A DNA stretch of 64,000 nt from Amaricoccus macauensis_A (GTDB taxonomy: Bacteria; Pseudomonadota; Alphaproteobacteria; Rhodobacterales; Rhodobacteraceae): contig NZ_JBNAFY010000001.1 in NCBI RefSeq assembly GCF_049800915.1, positions 806,001 through 870,000 on the forward strand, in the 5' to 3' direction. Each line of letters opens with the position of its first letter. Position 1 is the first letter of the stretch. The notes below the pieces were generated by a model. It did no database searches. It was not told where the DNA came from and was given only the letters and a program-made list of their open reading frames with translations. The position numbers and the translations under genes are program-made. Below are positions 42,726 to 51,181 of this stretch, one piece after another.

Positions 42726-44174
42726 CTACCGCTTGCGCCGGAAGGTCCGGAACAGGCTCATCAAGGCTTCGAACGGAGAAACCGGGCGGATCGGATCGGC
42801 CGCGTCGGATTCCGCCAGCATTTCCTCGTCGTAGCTGTGTTCCTCCGTGCGGATCGGCAAGAGCCGCCGCCCCGTCTTCGGGTTGAGCGCGTCGATGGCG
42901 CGCACCAGCGATCCACCCGCCTTCTCAATCGCGCGCGATACGTCTTGAACGTCGCAGGCCAAATGCTCGGCAACGAGGTCGTTGCGCATTGCCAGAATCT
43001 GATCGGCCTCTTCCGGTGTCTCACCCTCGATCAGAATGTCGCATTCCGTATCGTATCCCATGGACCGATTGTTCAGATTGGCCGAGCCGACCTTGAACAC
43101 GCGGTCATCGGCAATCATGACCTTCGCATGGACATAGATCGGCTGGTCGCCCGCATTCACCGGGTAGTAGATGCGAAAGCGATCATCGTGATCGGCCCGC
43201 CTCAGAAGTTCAATCATCCGGGCGCGTGCCGAATCCATTGCCTTGGGTTCAAGCCAGCCCTCGGAGTCCCGCGGGCAGACCACGACGATCTCCGGCCCTT
43301 CCGCCTCTTTCAGCCGCTTCGCCATGGTTTCCGCGATCCGCCGCGACGCGAGGTACTGGCTTTCAATGTAGAGTGTCCGTTGAACGCTCTCGAGGATGGC
43401 CAGCGTGGCCTTTTCGACTTCTGATACCTGTGGCGCGTTCTTGTATTCTGGAATGGTCCGCGCCACCCCAATCTCGATATTCTCGAACTGCGGGTCCAGC
43501 CCCTCGGGCCAGATGTCGTTCGTGTCATCGACCGGAACAACCTCGTCGCCCGTGGCCCGCTCCCAGCGTTCGCGCGCAAGATCACCCAGGAGACGTGCCG
43601 CCGGCCCGGAAACGCAACTGGTAGCGTCGTGCCAGGGTTTGAGTTCCTCTCCACCGGAGGGATCCCTGCGCCCGTCCCGCCCCGGTTCGTGCGCGCGCGT
43701 GTCCCAGCGCCCTTCCGTCATGTCGATCCCGCCGCAGAACGCTAGGCTGTCATCCACGACCAAGAGTTTCATGTGGTGGGCCGAAGCTGGTGGATGCGCG
43801 CTGTCGAGACGCAACTCTATCCTCTGCCTGATCCGCCAATAGAACAGGAAGGCCGGCGTCTCGCCCCGGCTCAGGGAGTGCAGGAGCCCCACATCCCATT
43901 TCAGAACCCGGAGATCGACCTCGGGGCGCTCCTTCGAGAGCCAGTTGAGGAAGGAGCCGATCTGGTTCGGCCCTTCCAGGGTCTGACCCTCGGGCTCGAG
44001 TTCGATCCGCGCATCGAAGTCCCAGCCGATGAGATAGACCGAGTGCTTCGCGGACAGCATTGCCCGCTTGGCATGGAAGAAGAAGTCGGCGGCATCGACG
44101 ATGAAGGCAAAGCGCGCGGCGCTCGCGCTCTGCCAAACCGTTTCGCCGGGGCGTATCAGGGAGCTTTCGGTCAT
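42726..44174 (-). CDS. Phospholipase D family protein
   Basis: A 482-residue protein with two HKD motifs: HMKLLVVDDSLAFCGG (H134, K136, D141) and YVHAKVMIADDRVFKVGSANLNNRSM near 353, as in cardiolipin synthases and phospholipases D. It has no membrane helices, so it is nearer to soluble PLDs than to classic Cls enzymes. The stretch GWDFDARIELEPEG is typical of this subgroup. Substrate is probably a phospholipid. Confidence 0.91.
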   Translation of the reverse strand: MTESSLIRPGETVWQSASAARFAFIVDAADFFFHAKRAMLSAKHSVYLIGWDFDARIELEPEGQTLEGPNQIGSFLNWLSKERPEVDLRVLKWDVGLLHSLSRGETPAFLFYWRIRQRIELRLDSAHPPASAHHMKLLVVDDSLAFCGGIDMTEGRWDTRAHEPGRDGRRDPSGGEELKPWHDATSCVSGPAARLLGDLARERWERATGDEVVPVDDTNDIWPEGLDPQFENIEIGVARTIPEYKNAPQVSEVEKATLAILESVQRTLYIESQYLASRRIAETMAKRLKEAEGPEIVVVCPRDSEGWLEPKAMDSARARMIELLRRADHDDRFRIYYPVNAGDQPIYVHAKVMIADDRVFKVGSANLNNRSMGYDTECDILIEGETPEEADQILAMRNDLVAEHLACDVQDVSRAIEKAGGSLVRAIDALNPKTGRRLLPIRTEEHSYDEEMLAESDAADPIRPVSPFEALMSLFRTFRRKR

Positions 44175-44276
44175 CGGGCCGCCGTCTACTTCGGGGATGG
44201 TATGTGCACGGAGGCCTAGCCTTAACCGCCTCAGTGCCCGCGATCCACCCCCGCCAAGCCCAGGCGCCGCGAAACC

Positions 44277-45695
44277 TCAGGGCAACCGCTGGACGAGGCG
44301 GACGATCCGCTTCACCATCGGGTTCTCGAAGAGCCGGGGCGTGTAGTAGGAACCCGCCGCCCGCTTCGAAACCTCCGAGAGCGTCGGGTAGGGTAGAACC
44401 ATACCCGCAATGGTTGAGATCTTCGTCTTCGAGCCGATCGCCAGCGTCCAGAGCCCGATCAGTTCGCCCGCTTGGGCGCCCACGATCCCCGCACCCACCG
44501 GCTTGCCCTTGTGAACGATGACCTTGATGCGCCCTTCCGTCAGCCCGTCGGTGCGTGCGCGATCATTCCCCTCGTAGTCCGCGGTCAGAACCTCGATCGC
44601 ATCACCATGTGCCTCGCGCGCCTCGCGCTCTGTGAGGCCCACCTGCGCCAGTTCCGGCTCCGTATAGAGCACCCGGGGCACCACGAGACCCGTAGCCTTC
44701 ACAGGCAGCCCGAAGAGCGCAGAGCGCACGACAAGGCCTGCATGCGCTCCTGCCAGATGGGTGAACTGCCCCTGCCCGGCCACGTCCCCGATCGCATAGA
44801 CCCGCCTATTGGAAGACCGCAGCCCCGCATCCACCTCGATACCGGCCTTGGTCGAACGGATGCCCGCGGCCTCGAGGCCAAGATCGTCGATATTGGGCTG
44901 TCGTCCTGCCGCCACCAACAGGTGCGAGCCACGGATCTCCTCTCCGCCATCAAGGGTCACGATGATACCTTCGCCCTCGTGGCGCACATTGCTGGCGGCT
45001 GCCCCCTCACGGAAGGCGACCCCTTCCTTGCGCAATCCGGACAACACGAATTCCCGCAGATCCGGATCCTCGCGCCCCAGAAGTTCCGCAGCTTCAATCA
45101 CGGTCACCCGGCTTCCAAGCCGCAGATGCGCCTGAGCCATCTCGAGGCCGATGGCCCCTCCGCCCAGAACAAGCAGATGCTCGGGCCGGTCCTGCAGGCC
45201 GAAGATCGTCTCGTTGGTGAAATAGTCGACGTCCCCAAGCCCCGAGATCGGCGGCACACCGGGCCTTGAGCCGGTGGCGATGACGAACCGCCGTGCCGTG
45301 ACGCGCACTTCACCAGCCTCAACCACCCGGTCGGAGACAAACCTTGCATGTTCGCGCAGAACCGTGACGCCGAGACCCTCGAACCGCTCCTGGCTGTCAT
45401 GTGGCGCGATGCCCGCGATCACCCGGTCGACATGCTCCTTGGCGGCAGCGAAATTCACTTCGGGCGCGACAGGAGCTACCCCGAACTCAGCGCCGCTCGA
45501 CATGGCACGCGCGTGCTTTCCTGCAGCCAGCAACGCCTTCGAAGGAACGCAGCCGTAGTTCAGGCAGTCCCCTCCCATTTCCCCGGCCTCGATGAGCACG
45601 ACGGACGCCCCCATCTGAACCGCCCCCGCGGCAACGGAAAGACCACCCGAACCGGCACCGATGACGCAGAGATCGACTTTCAACTCACGGCTCAT
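44277..45695 (-). CDS. MerA-like FAD pyridine-nucleotide disulfide oxidoreductase
   Basis: A 472-residue class I flavoprotein. FAD binding is at VIGAGSGGLSVAAGA, the redox-active disulfide at CLNYGCVPSK, and NAD(P) binding at VLGGGAIGLEMA. It has no N-terminal heavy-metal domain and no C-terminal cysteine pair, so it is not a true mercuric reductase. The catalytic His of lipoamide dehydrogenases (HPTxxE) is Tyr (YPTLSE). The ATG overlaps the TVP38-type gene stop, a pairing seen in many proteobacteria. Physiological substrate is unknown. Confidence 0.88.
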   Translation of the reverse strand: MSRELKVDLCVIGAGSGGLSVAAGAVQMGASVVLIEAGEMGGDCLNYGCVPSKALLAAGKHARAMSSGAEFGVAPVAPEVNFAAAKEHVDRVIAGIAPHDSQERFEGLGVTVLREHARFVSDRVVEAGEVRVTARRFVIATGSRPGVPPISGLGDVDYFTNETIFGLQDRPEHLLVLGGGAIGLEMAQAHLRLGSRVTVIEAAELLGREDPDLREFVLSGLRKEGVAFREGAAASNVRHEGEGIIVTLDGGEEIRGSHLLVAAGRQPNIDDLGLEAAGIRSTKAGIEVDAGLRSSNRRVYAIGDVAGQGQFTHLAGAHAGLVVRSALFGLPVKATGLVVPRVLYTEPELAQVGLTEREAREAHGDAIEVLTADYEGNDRARTDGLTEGRIKVIVHKGKPVGAGIVGAQAGELIGLWTLAIGSKTKISTIAGMVLPYPTLSEVSKRAAGSYYTPRLFENPMVKRIVRLVQRLP

Positions 45696-46432
45696 TGCAC
45701 ACGCTTTCTCTTCAGAATGGGTTTGAGGATGATCGGCAGGGCCGCAAGTGCCGCAAGGCCAAGGATCGGTCCGAGCACCACGGGATCGGTCACGATGGAG
45801 AGGTCGGGGCTGTCGCCACGCTCGAACACCGCGCCAAGGCCGGAGCCGATCCACGAATAGACAAACGTGCCCGGAATGATGCCGAAGAGCGTGGTCAGCA
45901 CGTAGATCCGGGTATTCACACCGAGAAATGCCGGTGCGAGGTTTGCCACGAAGAACGGCACCACCGGCACCAGACGAATCAGAAGCAGGAAGCTGGCCTC
46001 ATTCTCGCGGATGCCCTTCTCGAAGCGTTTCATCGCACCATTCTCGCCCTTGTTGGCCATTCGGGCGTAAAGCGCGTCGCCCAGACCGTGGCGCGCGGCG
46101 AGAAAGATCGCCGTGGCGCCCAGCGTGGCCCCGACAACCGTGAGCGCCGTGCCTCCGGGGGCGCCGAACAGAAACCCGCCTGCCAGTGTCATGGCCGCGG
46201 CCCCGGGCAGCGAAAGAGCGACGACCGCGAAATAGGCTGAACAGTAGACCAGCGCCGCCAGAAGCAGATTCGCGTCCCGCCAGGCTATGAGGTCCGCACG
46301 GTTCTCGCGCAGCGTCTCGAAGCTCAACAGATCGCCAAAGGTCCAGAAGCCGGCGATTGCCGCGACAAGTATGAGAGCCAGAGGCGCTAGGCGTCCGAGC
46401 GATAGTCCGGGGCGTTTGGTCATTTCAGTCAT
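45692..46432 (-). CDS. TVP38/TMEM64 (DedA-like) membrane protein
   Basis: A 246-residue inner-membrane protein of the SNARE-associated/TVP38 family with about six hydrophobic segments and the family signatures FLFGAPGGTALTVVGATLGATAIF and RLVPVVPFFVANLAPAFLGV. It shares a four-base overlap with the flavoprotein gene, so the two likely act together at the membrane. I chose the ATG at 46432; an upstream GTG (46465) with AAAGG before it is also possible. Confidence 0.87.
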   Translation of the reverse strand: MTEMTKRPGLSLGRLAPLALILVAAIAGFWTFGDLLSFETLRENRADLIAWRDANLLLAALVYCSAYFAVVALSLPGAAAMTLAGGFLFGAPGGTALTVVGATLGATAIFLAARHGLGDALYARMANKGENGAMKRFEKGIRENEASFLLLIRLVPVVPFFVANLAPAFLGVNTRIYVLTTLFGIIPGTFVYSWIGSGLGAVFERGDSPDLSIVTDPVVLGPILGLAALAALPIILKPILKRKRVQ

Positions 46433-46563
46433 GATGTCCTGATCGGTTGACGTTACATGTCGCACCTTTCGCCCAACTGGAGGCGCAACTTACGCCCATC
46501 ACGAAGCCTTGAACCCTCAGAGGGAAATGTTACGGAAATGTGGAGCTTTCGCGCCAAGGCTCA

Positions 46564-46593
46564 TTGACTTTTCTCCGTTTCCTGGCGTATGGA
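46564..46593 (+). promoter_or_regulatory. Promoter of rpmH-rnpA-yidD
   Basis: TTGACT (46564-46569) and TATGGA (46588-46593) are 18 bases apart and read toward rpmH, leaving a leader of nearly 90 bases. Confidence 0.6.
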
Positions 46594-46688
46594 CCGGCTC
46601 TCGAATTTCGGACGCCGTGCGCGAGGGCTCGCATCGCGGCGTCTCTTGGTGGGCAAGGGCTCACCGAACAGATCAGGAGACGTCAAAG

Positions 46689-46823
46689 ATGAAACGCACT
46701 TTCCAGCCCAGCAACCGCGTTCGCAAGAACCGCCACGGCTTCCGCGCGCGCATGGCCACCAAGGCCGGCCGCAAGATCATCAACCGCCGCCGCGCGCAGG
46801 GCCGCAAGTCCCTGTCCGCCTGA
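46689..46823 (+). CDS. rpmH: 50S ribosomal protein L34
   Basis: A 44-residue highly basic ribosomal protein, MKRTFQPSNRVRKNRHGFRA to GRKSLSA, full length for L34. It heads the conserved rpmH-rnpA-yidD unit. CAGGAGACG precedes the ATG. Confidence 0.98.
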   Translation: MKRTFQPSNRVRKNRHGFRARMATKAGRKIINRRRAQGRKSLSA

Positions 46824-46840
46824 ACGGCATAGCAGTGCCC

Positions 46841-47248
46841 ATGCCCGATGCGGTCCAAACGGATACGGAATCGTCGCGCGCTGCACTTGAGATACTGAGA
46901 AAGCGGCCGGACTTTCTGGCCGCAGCACAGGCCCGGCGCCAGCCGCGGCCTGCTTTCGTTTTGCAGGCGCGCCAGCGGCGTGGCGAAGATCCCCCCGGCC
47001 CCGTGCGTGTCGGTTTCACCTGCTCCAAGAAGGTCGGCAATGCCGTTGCGCGCAATCGCGCGAAACGTCGGCTTCGCGAAGCGGCCCGGCTGGTCCTTAC
47101 GCAAGCAGGGCGTCCCGGCTGGGACTATGTCCTGATCGGACGCCGAGACAAGACGGCAAGCGTCGATTTCTCGCAACTCTGCAGTGACCTCGAAGCCGCA
47201 GTGGGCGCGATCCATGCGCCTCGTCCACCGAAGAAACGGCGCTCATGA
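46841..47248 (+). CDS. rnpA: Ribonuclease P protein component
   Basis: A 135-residue basic protein that, with RNase P RNA, trims the 5' ends of tRNAs. The family core is clear: LRKRPDFLAA near the start, then VGFTCSKKVGNAVARNRAKRRLREA with the conserved RNR-type motif. It starts 17 bases after rpmH; a GTG at 46835 is possible. The stop overlaps yidD as ATGA. Confidence 0.96.
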   Translation: MPDAVQTDTESSRAALEILRKRPDFLAAAQARRQPRPAFVLQARQRRGEDPPGPVRVGFTCSKKVGNAVARNRAKRRLREAARLVLTQAGRPGWDYVLIGRRDKTASVDFSQLCSDLEAAVGAIHAPRPPKKRRS

Positions 47249-47502
47249 GCCCCCTTGCGCGCATTGTGGCTTTGCCCGTCCGCGCCTATCGCCTGATCCT
47301 CTCGCCTTGGGTCGGGCATGGTTGCCGCTTCCAGCCAACCTGTTCAGCCTACGCACTCGAGGCACTTAAGGAACACGGGGCCTTCCGCGGGTCTTGGCTC
47401 ACGCTTCGCAGGATCGCGCGTTGCCACCCCTTGGGTAGCTCGGGCATCGACAATGTGCCCCCGGCTCAACCGACGCAGAAGCGCGAACGTAAATCAAACT
47501 GA
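47245..47502 (+). CDS. yidD: Membrane protein insertion efficiency factor YidD
   Basis: An 85-residue YidD protein; these assist YidC-dependent membrane insertion. The hallmark CRFQPTCSAYALEALKEHG and RIARCHPLG are present. The ATG overlaps the rnpA stop. In most relatives yidC follows, but here the next gene is an unrelated convergent one. Confidence 0.95.
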   Translation: MSPLARIVALPVRAYRLILSPWVGHGCRFQPTCSAYALEALKEHGAFRGSWLTLRRIARCHPLGSSGIDNVPPAQPTQKRERKSN

Positions 47503-47557
47503 TCAATCAATGTTCTTTGGTGGGGGTGTTCTTCACCAAGCCTGCGGTTCGAGGTGC

Positions 47558-47794
47558 TCACCCTGTGAGCCACCGAGCAATCAGATCACCGTCAGGCAAG
47601 CTTCCCGAATGCATGAGGTTGCCGTCAACCGAGATCCCCGGCAAGGAGACCACACCCGCACGCGCAATTTCCATTGGGCTCGTCACACGTTCGACAGTCA
47701 CATCAACTCCGGATCGTCGCGCAACTTCCTCGACCATGGCCGCGGCGGCCTCGCTCCGGCGACAGTCGGAACCATATACCTTGACGATTGTCAT
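47558..47794 (-). CDS. Small thioredoxin-fold protein with CxxS motif
   Basis: A 78-residue protein of the small archaeal-type thioredoxin group (Thioredoxin_3). The active-site turn reads GSDCRRSEAA, where relatives have CPKC or CxxC, so only one redox cysteine remains. The cis-proline SLPGISVDGN is kept. A single cysteine suggests glutathionylation or persulfide chemistry instead of disulfide reduction; this is inference. It converges on yidD. ATG 47794. Confidence 0.72.
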   Translation of the reverse strand: MTIVKVYGSDCRRSEAAAAMVEEVARRSGVDVTVERVTSPMEIARAGVVSLPGISVDGNLMHSGSLPDGDLIARWLTG

Positions 47795-48052
47795 TCGATC
47801 ACCTCGATCCTGGTGCCCGCTCCAACTCCCCACCCATCATGATCCCACACCGCGCAGGTGCTGGGAACATGGCCAGAAGGCGTAGTCATGTTGAGCTGGT
47901 TCGGCGACAGACCATCACCGGTCATCGAGAGATAAGTCTAGCGTCGGCACGGAGAGGACCGACGCAGAACTTGCTGCTAAGCTGAGTTAGCTTTCGCTCC
48001 TGCCGGCCGCAAGTTTGAATACGGCGGGCAGGATTGAACAAATGTCCGGGTG

Positions 48053-48385
48053 TCAGGCGTCCTTGCGGAAGAACTTCTTCTCGCGCGGTTTGCCGTCCCA
48101 ACCGGGCTTGCCGCGGTTCGGACGATCATCGCCGCCTTCACTCCGACCACCCCGGCGTCCATCGCGGTCGCCGCGCGGTCCGCGATGACCATCGCCGCGG
48201 CCGTGCGATTTCTCTTCCTCGCGGAATTCCCATTTCTTGAGAAGCTTCACGTTGAAGCGGTCGCGACCGATCCGGCCCTCATGGCACCAGACACAAGCGA
48301 CAACATCACCGTCGACTTCCTCGACCGCCATGCGCATCGAACCGGCGGTCAGGACCACAAGATCCCCGATTGCAAGATTTTCCAT
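48053..48385 (-). CDS. DUF2158-type protein with Arg-Gly-rich tail
   Basis: A 110-residue protein. The first half (MENLAIGDLVVLTAGSMRMAVEEV to RDRFNVKLLKKWE) is a YodC/DUF2158-like SH3-type barrel with VACVWCHEG. The second half is unusually rich in Arg, Gly, Asp and Lys with GRRGG and RGDRD stretches, resembling an RGG-like disordered nucleic-acid-binding tail. The start at MENLAIGD is chosen by homology. It lies after trpB with a gap of 74 bases. Confidence 0.72.
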   Translation of the reverse strand: MENLAIGDLVVLTAGSMRMAVEEVDGDVVACVWCHEGRIGRDRFNVKLLKKWEFREEEKSHGRGDGHRGPRGDRDGRRGGRSEGGDDRPNRGKPGWDGKPREKKFFRKDA

Positions 48386-48459
48386 AACGTAACGTACCTT
48401 CGTTTCGGACCACTCGGGTCCGGCATCAGGGAGCAAGCCCCGCTCCCCGGGGATCGGCC

Positions 48460-49680
48460 TCAGAGGGAAACACCCAACGCTTCAGCAACGGTGAAAATGT
48501 CCTTGTCTCCCCGCCCGCAAAGATTTGCGACCAACAGGTGATCGGCGGGAAGCGTCGGCGCGATGCGCCTTACATGCGCCAAAGCATGCGACGGTTCAAG
48601 AGCAGGAATGATCCCTTCGGTCGAACACAAAAGTTTGAAGGCTTCGAGCGCTTCGGCATCCGTTGCATTCACGTATTCCACCCGACCAATATCATGGAGC
48701 CAGGAATGCTCCGGACCGATACCCGGATAATCGAGCCCGGCCGAGATCGAATGACCCTCGAGAATCTGCCCGTCATCGTCCTGCAGGAGGTAAGTGCGGT
48801 TCCCATGCAGCACGCCCGGTCGCCCCCCCGTGAGAGAGGCCGCATGCTCCATCCGATCATCCACGCCATGGCCGCCCGCCTCGACACCGATGATCCGGAC
48901 GTCCTCATCGTCGAGGAACGGGTGGAACAGTCCCATGGCATTCGATCCGCCGCCGATGCAGGCCACAAGTGTATCAGGCAGCCGTCCTTCGGCCTCGAGC
49001 ATCTGTTCCCGGGTTTCCTTGCCGATGATTGCCTGAAAATCCCGCACGAGCTGCGGATAGGGATGAGGACCGGCAACGGTTCCGATGCAATAGAACGTGT
49101 CACGCACATTGGTCACCCAGTCGCGCAATGCCTCGTTCATCGCGTCCTTGAGCGTCGCGCGGCCTGCCTTTACCGGCACAACCTCCGCGCCAAGAAGCTT
49201 CATGCGAAAGACGTTCGGCTTCTGTCGCTCAACGTCCGTGGCGCCCATGAACACCACGCATTTGAGCCCGAACCGCGCGCAGACGGTCGCCGTCGCCACG
49301 CCATGCTGGCCCGCACCGGTCTCGGCGATGATCCGGCTCTTGCCCATGCGCCGCGCGAGCAGGATCTGGCCCAGCACGTTGTTGATCTTGTGCGCACCGG
49401 TATGGTTCAACTCGTCGCGCTTGAGATAGATCTTTGCCCCGCCGAGCTCCTCGGTCAGCCGTGGCGCAAAATAAAGCGGGCTCGGTCGGCCGACGTAGTG
49501 CTTCCAGAGATGGTCCATCTCGGCCCAGAAGTCCGGATCTTCCTTGGCTGTCTTGTAGCATTCCTCGAGTTCGAGGATCAGAGGCATCAGCGTCTCCGAA
49601 ACGAACCGGCCACCGAAATCGCCGAACCGCCCCTTTTCGTCGGGCCCGCTGCAAAACGAATTGCTCTTCTGAACGTTCAT
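48460..49680 (-). CDS. trpB: Tryptophan synthase beta chain
   Basis: PLP subunit that joins indole and serine to give tryptophan. The 406 residues show the PLP lysine K98 in ELNHTGAHKIN, the phosphate-binding GGGSNA and AGLDYPGIGPEHS, all typical of TrpB1. The gene follows trpF by about 97 bases on the same strand. trpA is not downstream; a DUF2158 gene is there. Confidence 0.97.
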   Translation of the reverse strand: MNVQKSNSFCSGPDEKGRFGDFGGRFVSETLMPLILELEECYKTAKEDPDFWAEMDHLWKHYVGRPSPLYFAPRLTEELGGAKIYLKRDELNHTGAHKINNVLGQILLARRMGKSRIIAETGAGQHGVATATVCARFGLKCVVFMGATDVERQKPNVFRMKLLGAEVVPVKAGRATLKDAMNEALRDWVTNVRDTFYCIGTVAGPHPYPQLVRDFQAIIGKETREQMLEAEGRLPDTLVACIGGGSNAMGLFHPFLDDEDVRIIGVEAGGHGVDDRMEHAASLTGGRPGVLHGNRTYLLQDDDGQILEGHSISAGLDYPGIGPEHSWLHDIGRVEYVNATDAEALEAFKLLCSTEGIIPALEPSHALAHVRRIAPTLPADHLLVANLCGRGDKDIFTVAEALGVSL

Positions 49681-49777
49681 CGGCCTGCGCCCCCGTTTGT
49701 CGCTGCTGTGTAGATAGCGTTACCTATATCTCCGGACCGGCCACGTCGAGGGGCCCCATGCCAGGATTGACCTGTGT

Positions 49778-50419
49778 TCAGGCCATCTGTCCCGTGGCCG
49801 CGGCAACAAAAGCCGCCACCTTTTCGGGATCCTTGTGGCCGGGGCTGCGTTCCACACCGCTGGAGACATCGACCTGCTTCGCACCGGTCAGATGAACGGC
49901 TTCCGCGACGTTCTCGGGCGTGAGCCCCCCCGCCAGCATCCAGGGGATTCGCCAGCGGTAGCCATCGATCAGCCGCCAATCGAAGGAAATACCGTTCCCG
50001 CCGGGCAAATCGGCGTCCGGTGCCGGCCTTGCATCCACGAGGATCTGATCGGCCACACGCGCGTAGAGATCGATCATTTCGAGATCCTCTACGGTCGCAA
50101 CACCGACGGCCTTCATGACCGGCACCTTGAAGCGCTTGCGCACCTCCGCCACACGATCTGGCGTCTCGCTTCCATGCAACTGGAACATGTCCGGGCCAAG
50201 GACCTCGCGGATTTCCGCCAGTTCCTCGTCGCTGGGATCGACGGTCAATGCGACCGTCTGGATGCCGTTCGGCAATTCCTGTGCGATCCAGCGGGCATCG
50301 CTGAAGGTCACATGCCGCGGTGATTTCTCGAAGAACACAAATCCCGCGTAAGCGGCGCCGGACTGCGCCGCCACCGCCACTTCCGCGCGGGTCCTCAGAC
50401 CACAGATCTTGACCCGCAT
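49778..50419 (-). CDS. trpF: Phosphoribosylanthranilate isomerase
   Basis: TIM-barrel enzyme of tryptophan synthesis. The 213 residues begin with KICGLRT (catalytic Cys at position 6) and end with LAGGLTPENVAEA and VDVSSGVERSPGHKDPEK, the standard phosphate-binding signature. The ATG at 50419 is preferred to the GTG next to it. It lies nine bases after lapA. Confidence 0.97.
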   Translation of the reverse strand: MRVKICGLRTRAEVAVAAQSGAAYAGFVFFEKSPRHVTFSDARWIAQELPNGIQTVALTVDPSDEELAEIREVLGPDMFQLHGSETPDRVAEVRKRFKVPVMKAVGVATVEDLEMIDLYARVADQILVDARPAPDADLPGGNGISFDWRLIDGYRWRIPWMLAGGLTPENVAEAVHLTGAKQVDVSSGVERSPGHKDPEKVAAFVAAATGQMA

Positions 50420-50428
50420 CACAGTCGA

Positions 50429-50770
50429 TCAGTTACCCAGCAGAGCCAGAACGTCGTCCTTCGGCCGCTTGGTTTCCTTCCGGAGTTGATCAACTTCACG
50501 ATTCAGCTGGGTTGCTTCCTGCTGCTTCTGCCGGGCGCGCTTGCGATGCTTGTATTCCCGCAGATACTCGAAAAGGTAGCCGAGGACGAGCCCCACCAGG
50601 ATCGCTGCGAGGATAACCACGAAGAGTGGCAGGTCGATGCTTGCGCCCGGTACAAGATGTGCAAGCCCCTGCGGCAAAAGCTCAAGCGTCACCGGCTCGC
50701 GGTTCGCCAGACCCAACACCACGATCGCAAGCAGGATGATTCCCAGCAAAATCAGTTTGATCGTTCTCAT
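50429..50770 (-). CDS. lapA: LapA domain membrane protein (DUF1049)
   Basis: A 113-residue inner-membrane protein with two helices (about 4-22 and 47-68, LFVVILAAILVGLVLGYLFEYL) and a charged cytoplasmic coiled-coil tail. This is the LapA/DUF1049 plan; in E. coli LapA works with LapB in lipopolysaccharide control. The place between ihfB and trpF is common in Rhodobacteraceae. Confidence 0.9.
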   Translation of the reverse strand: MRTIKLILLGIILLAIVVLGLANREPVTLELLPQGLAHLVPGASIDLPLFVVILAAILVGLVLGYLFEYLREYKHRKRARQKQQEATQLNREVDQLRKETKRPKDDVLALLGN

Positions 50771-50812
50771 CGCCTCACCCCCGGAACACGCATCATCCGT
50801 CCTGTTTTCCCG

Positions 50813-51094
50813 TCATTCCGTATTCAGCCGCTCGCGCAGCAGTTTGCCGGTCTTGAAGAACGGCACGTATTTCTCTTCAACCTCGACCGTATCCCCCGTG
50901 CGTGGATTGCGCCCTTGTCGCGCATCACGCTTCTTGACCGAGAAGGCGCCGAAGCCCCGAAGTTCGACACGATGACCTTCGGCCATTGCGTCAATGATCT
51001 CCTCGAAAATCGTGCCGACGATCCGCTCGACATCTCTTTGATAGAGATGTGGGTTCTCCTCGGCAATCTTCTGAATCAATTCAGACTTAATCAT
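50813..51094 (-). CDS. ihfB: Integration host factor beta subunit
   Basis: A 93-residue DNA-bending protein of the HU/IHF family that pairs with IhfA. It shows MIKSELIQKIAEENPHL, the RGFGAFSV turn, and the arm motif RNPRTGDTV with the DNA-intercalating proline. The start at MIKSELI matches family N-termini. The upstream gene is sppA and downstream is lapA. Confidence 0.96.
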   Translation of the reverse strand: MIKSELIQKIAEENPHLYQRDVERIVGTIFEEIIDAMAEGHRVELRGFGAFSVKKRDARQGRNPRTGDTVEVEEKYVPFFKTGKLLRERLNTE

Positions 51095-51181
51095 CACCGC
51101 CCTCTTGCGCACTCCCTGGGCCGTGACGGCTACCCACCCGAACTCCCAAGTCGCCGCCCCGGGACCACATACTGGCAGGAA

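Noticed and set aside
44277..45695. Mercuric reductase (merA) and a mercury-resistance operon
   Set aside because: No heavy-metal domain, no C-terminal cysteine pair, and no merR, merT or merP nearby.
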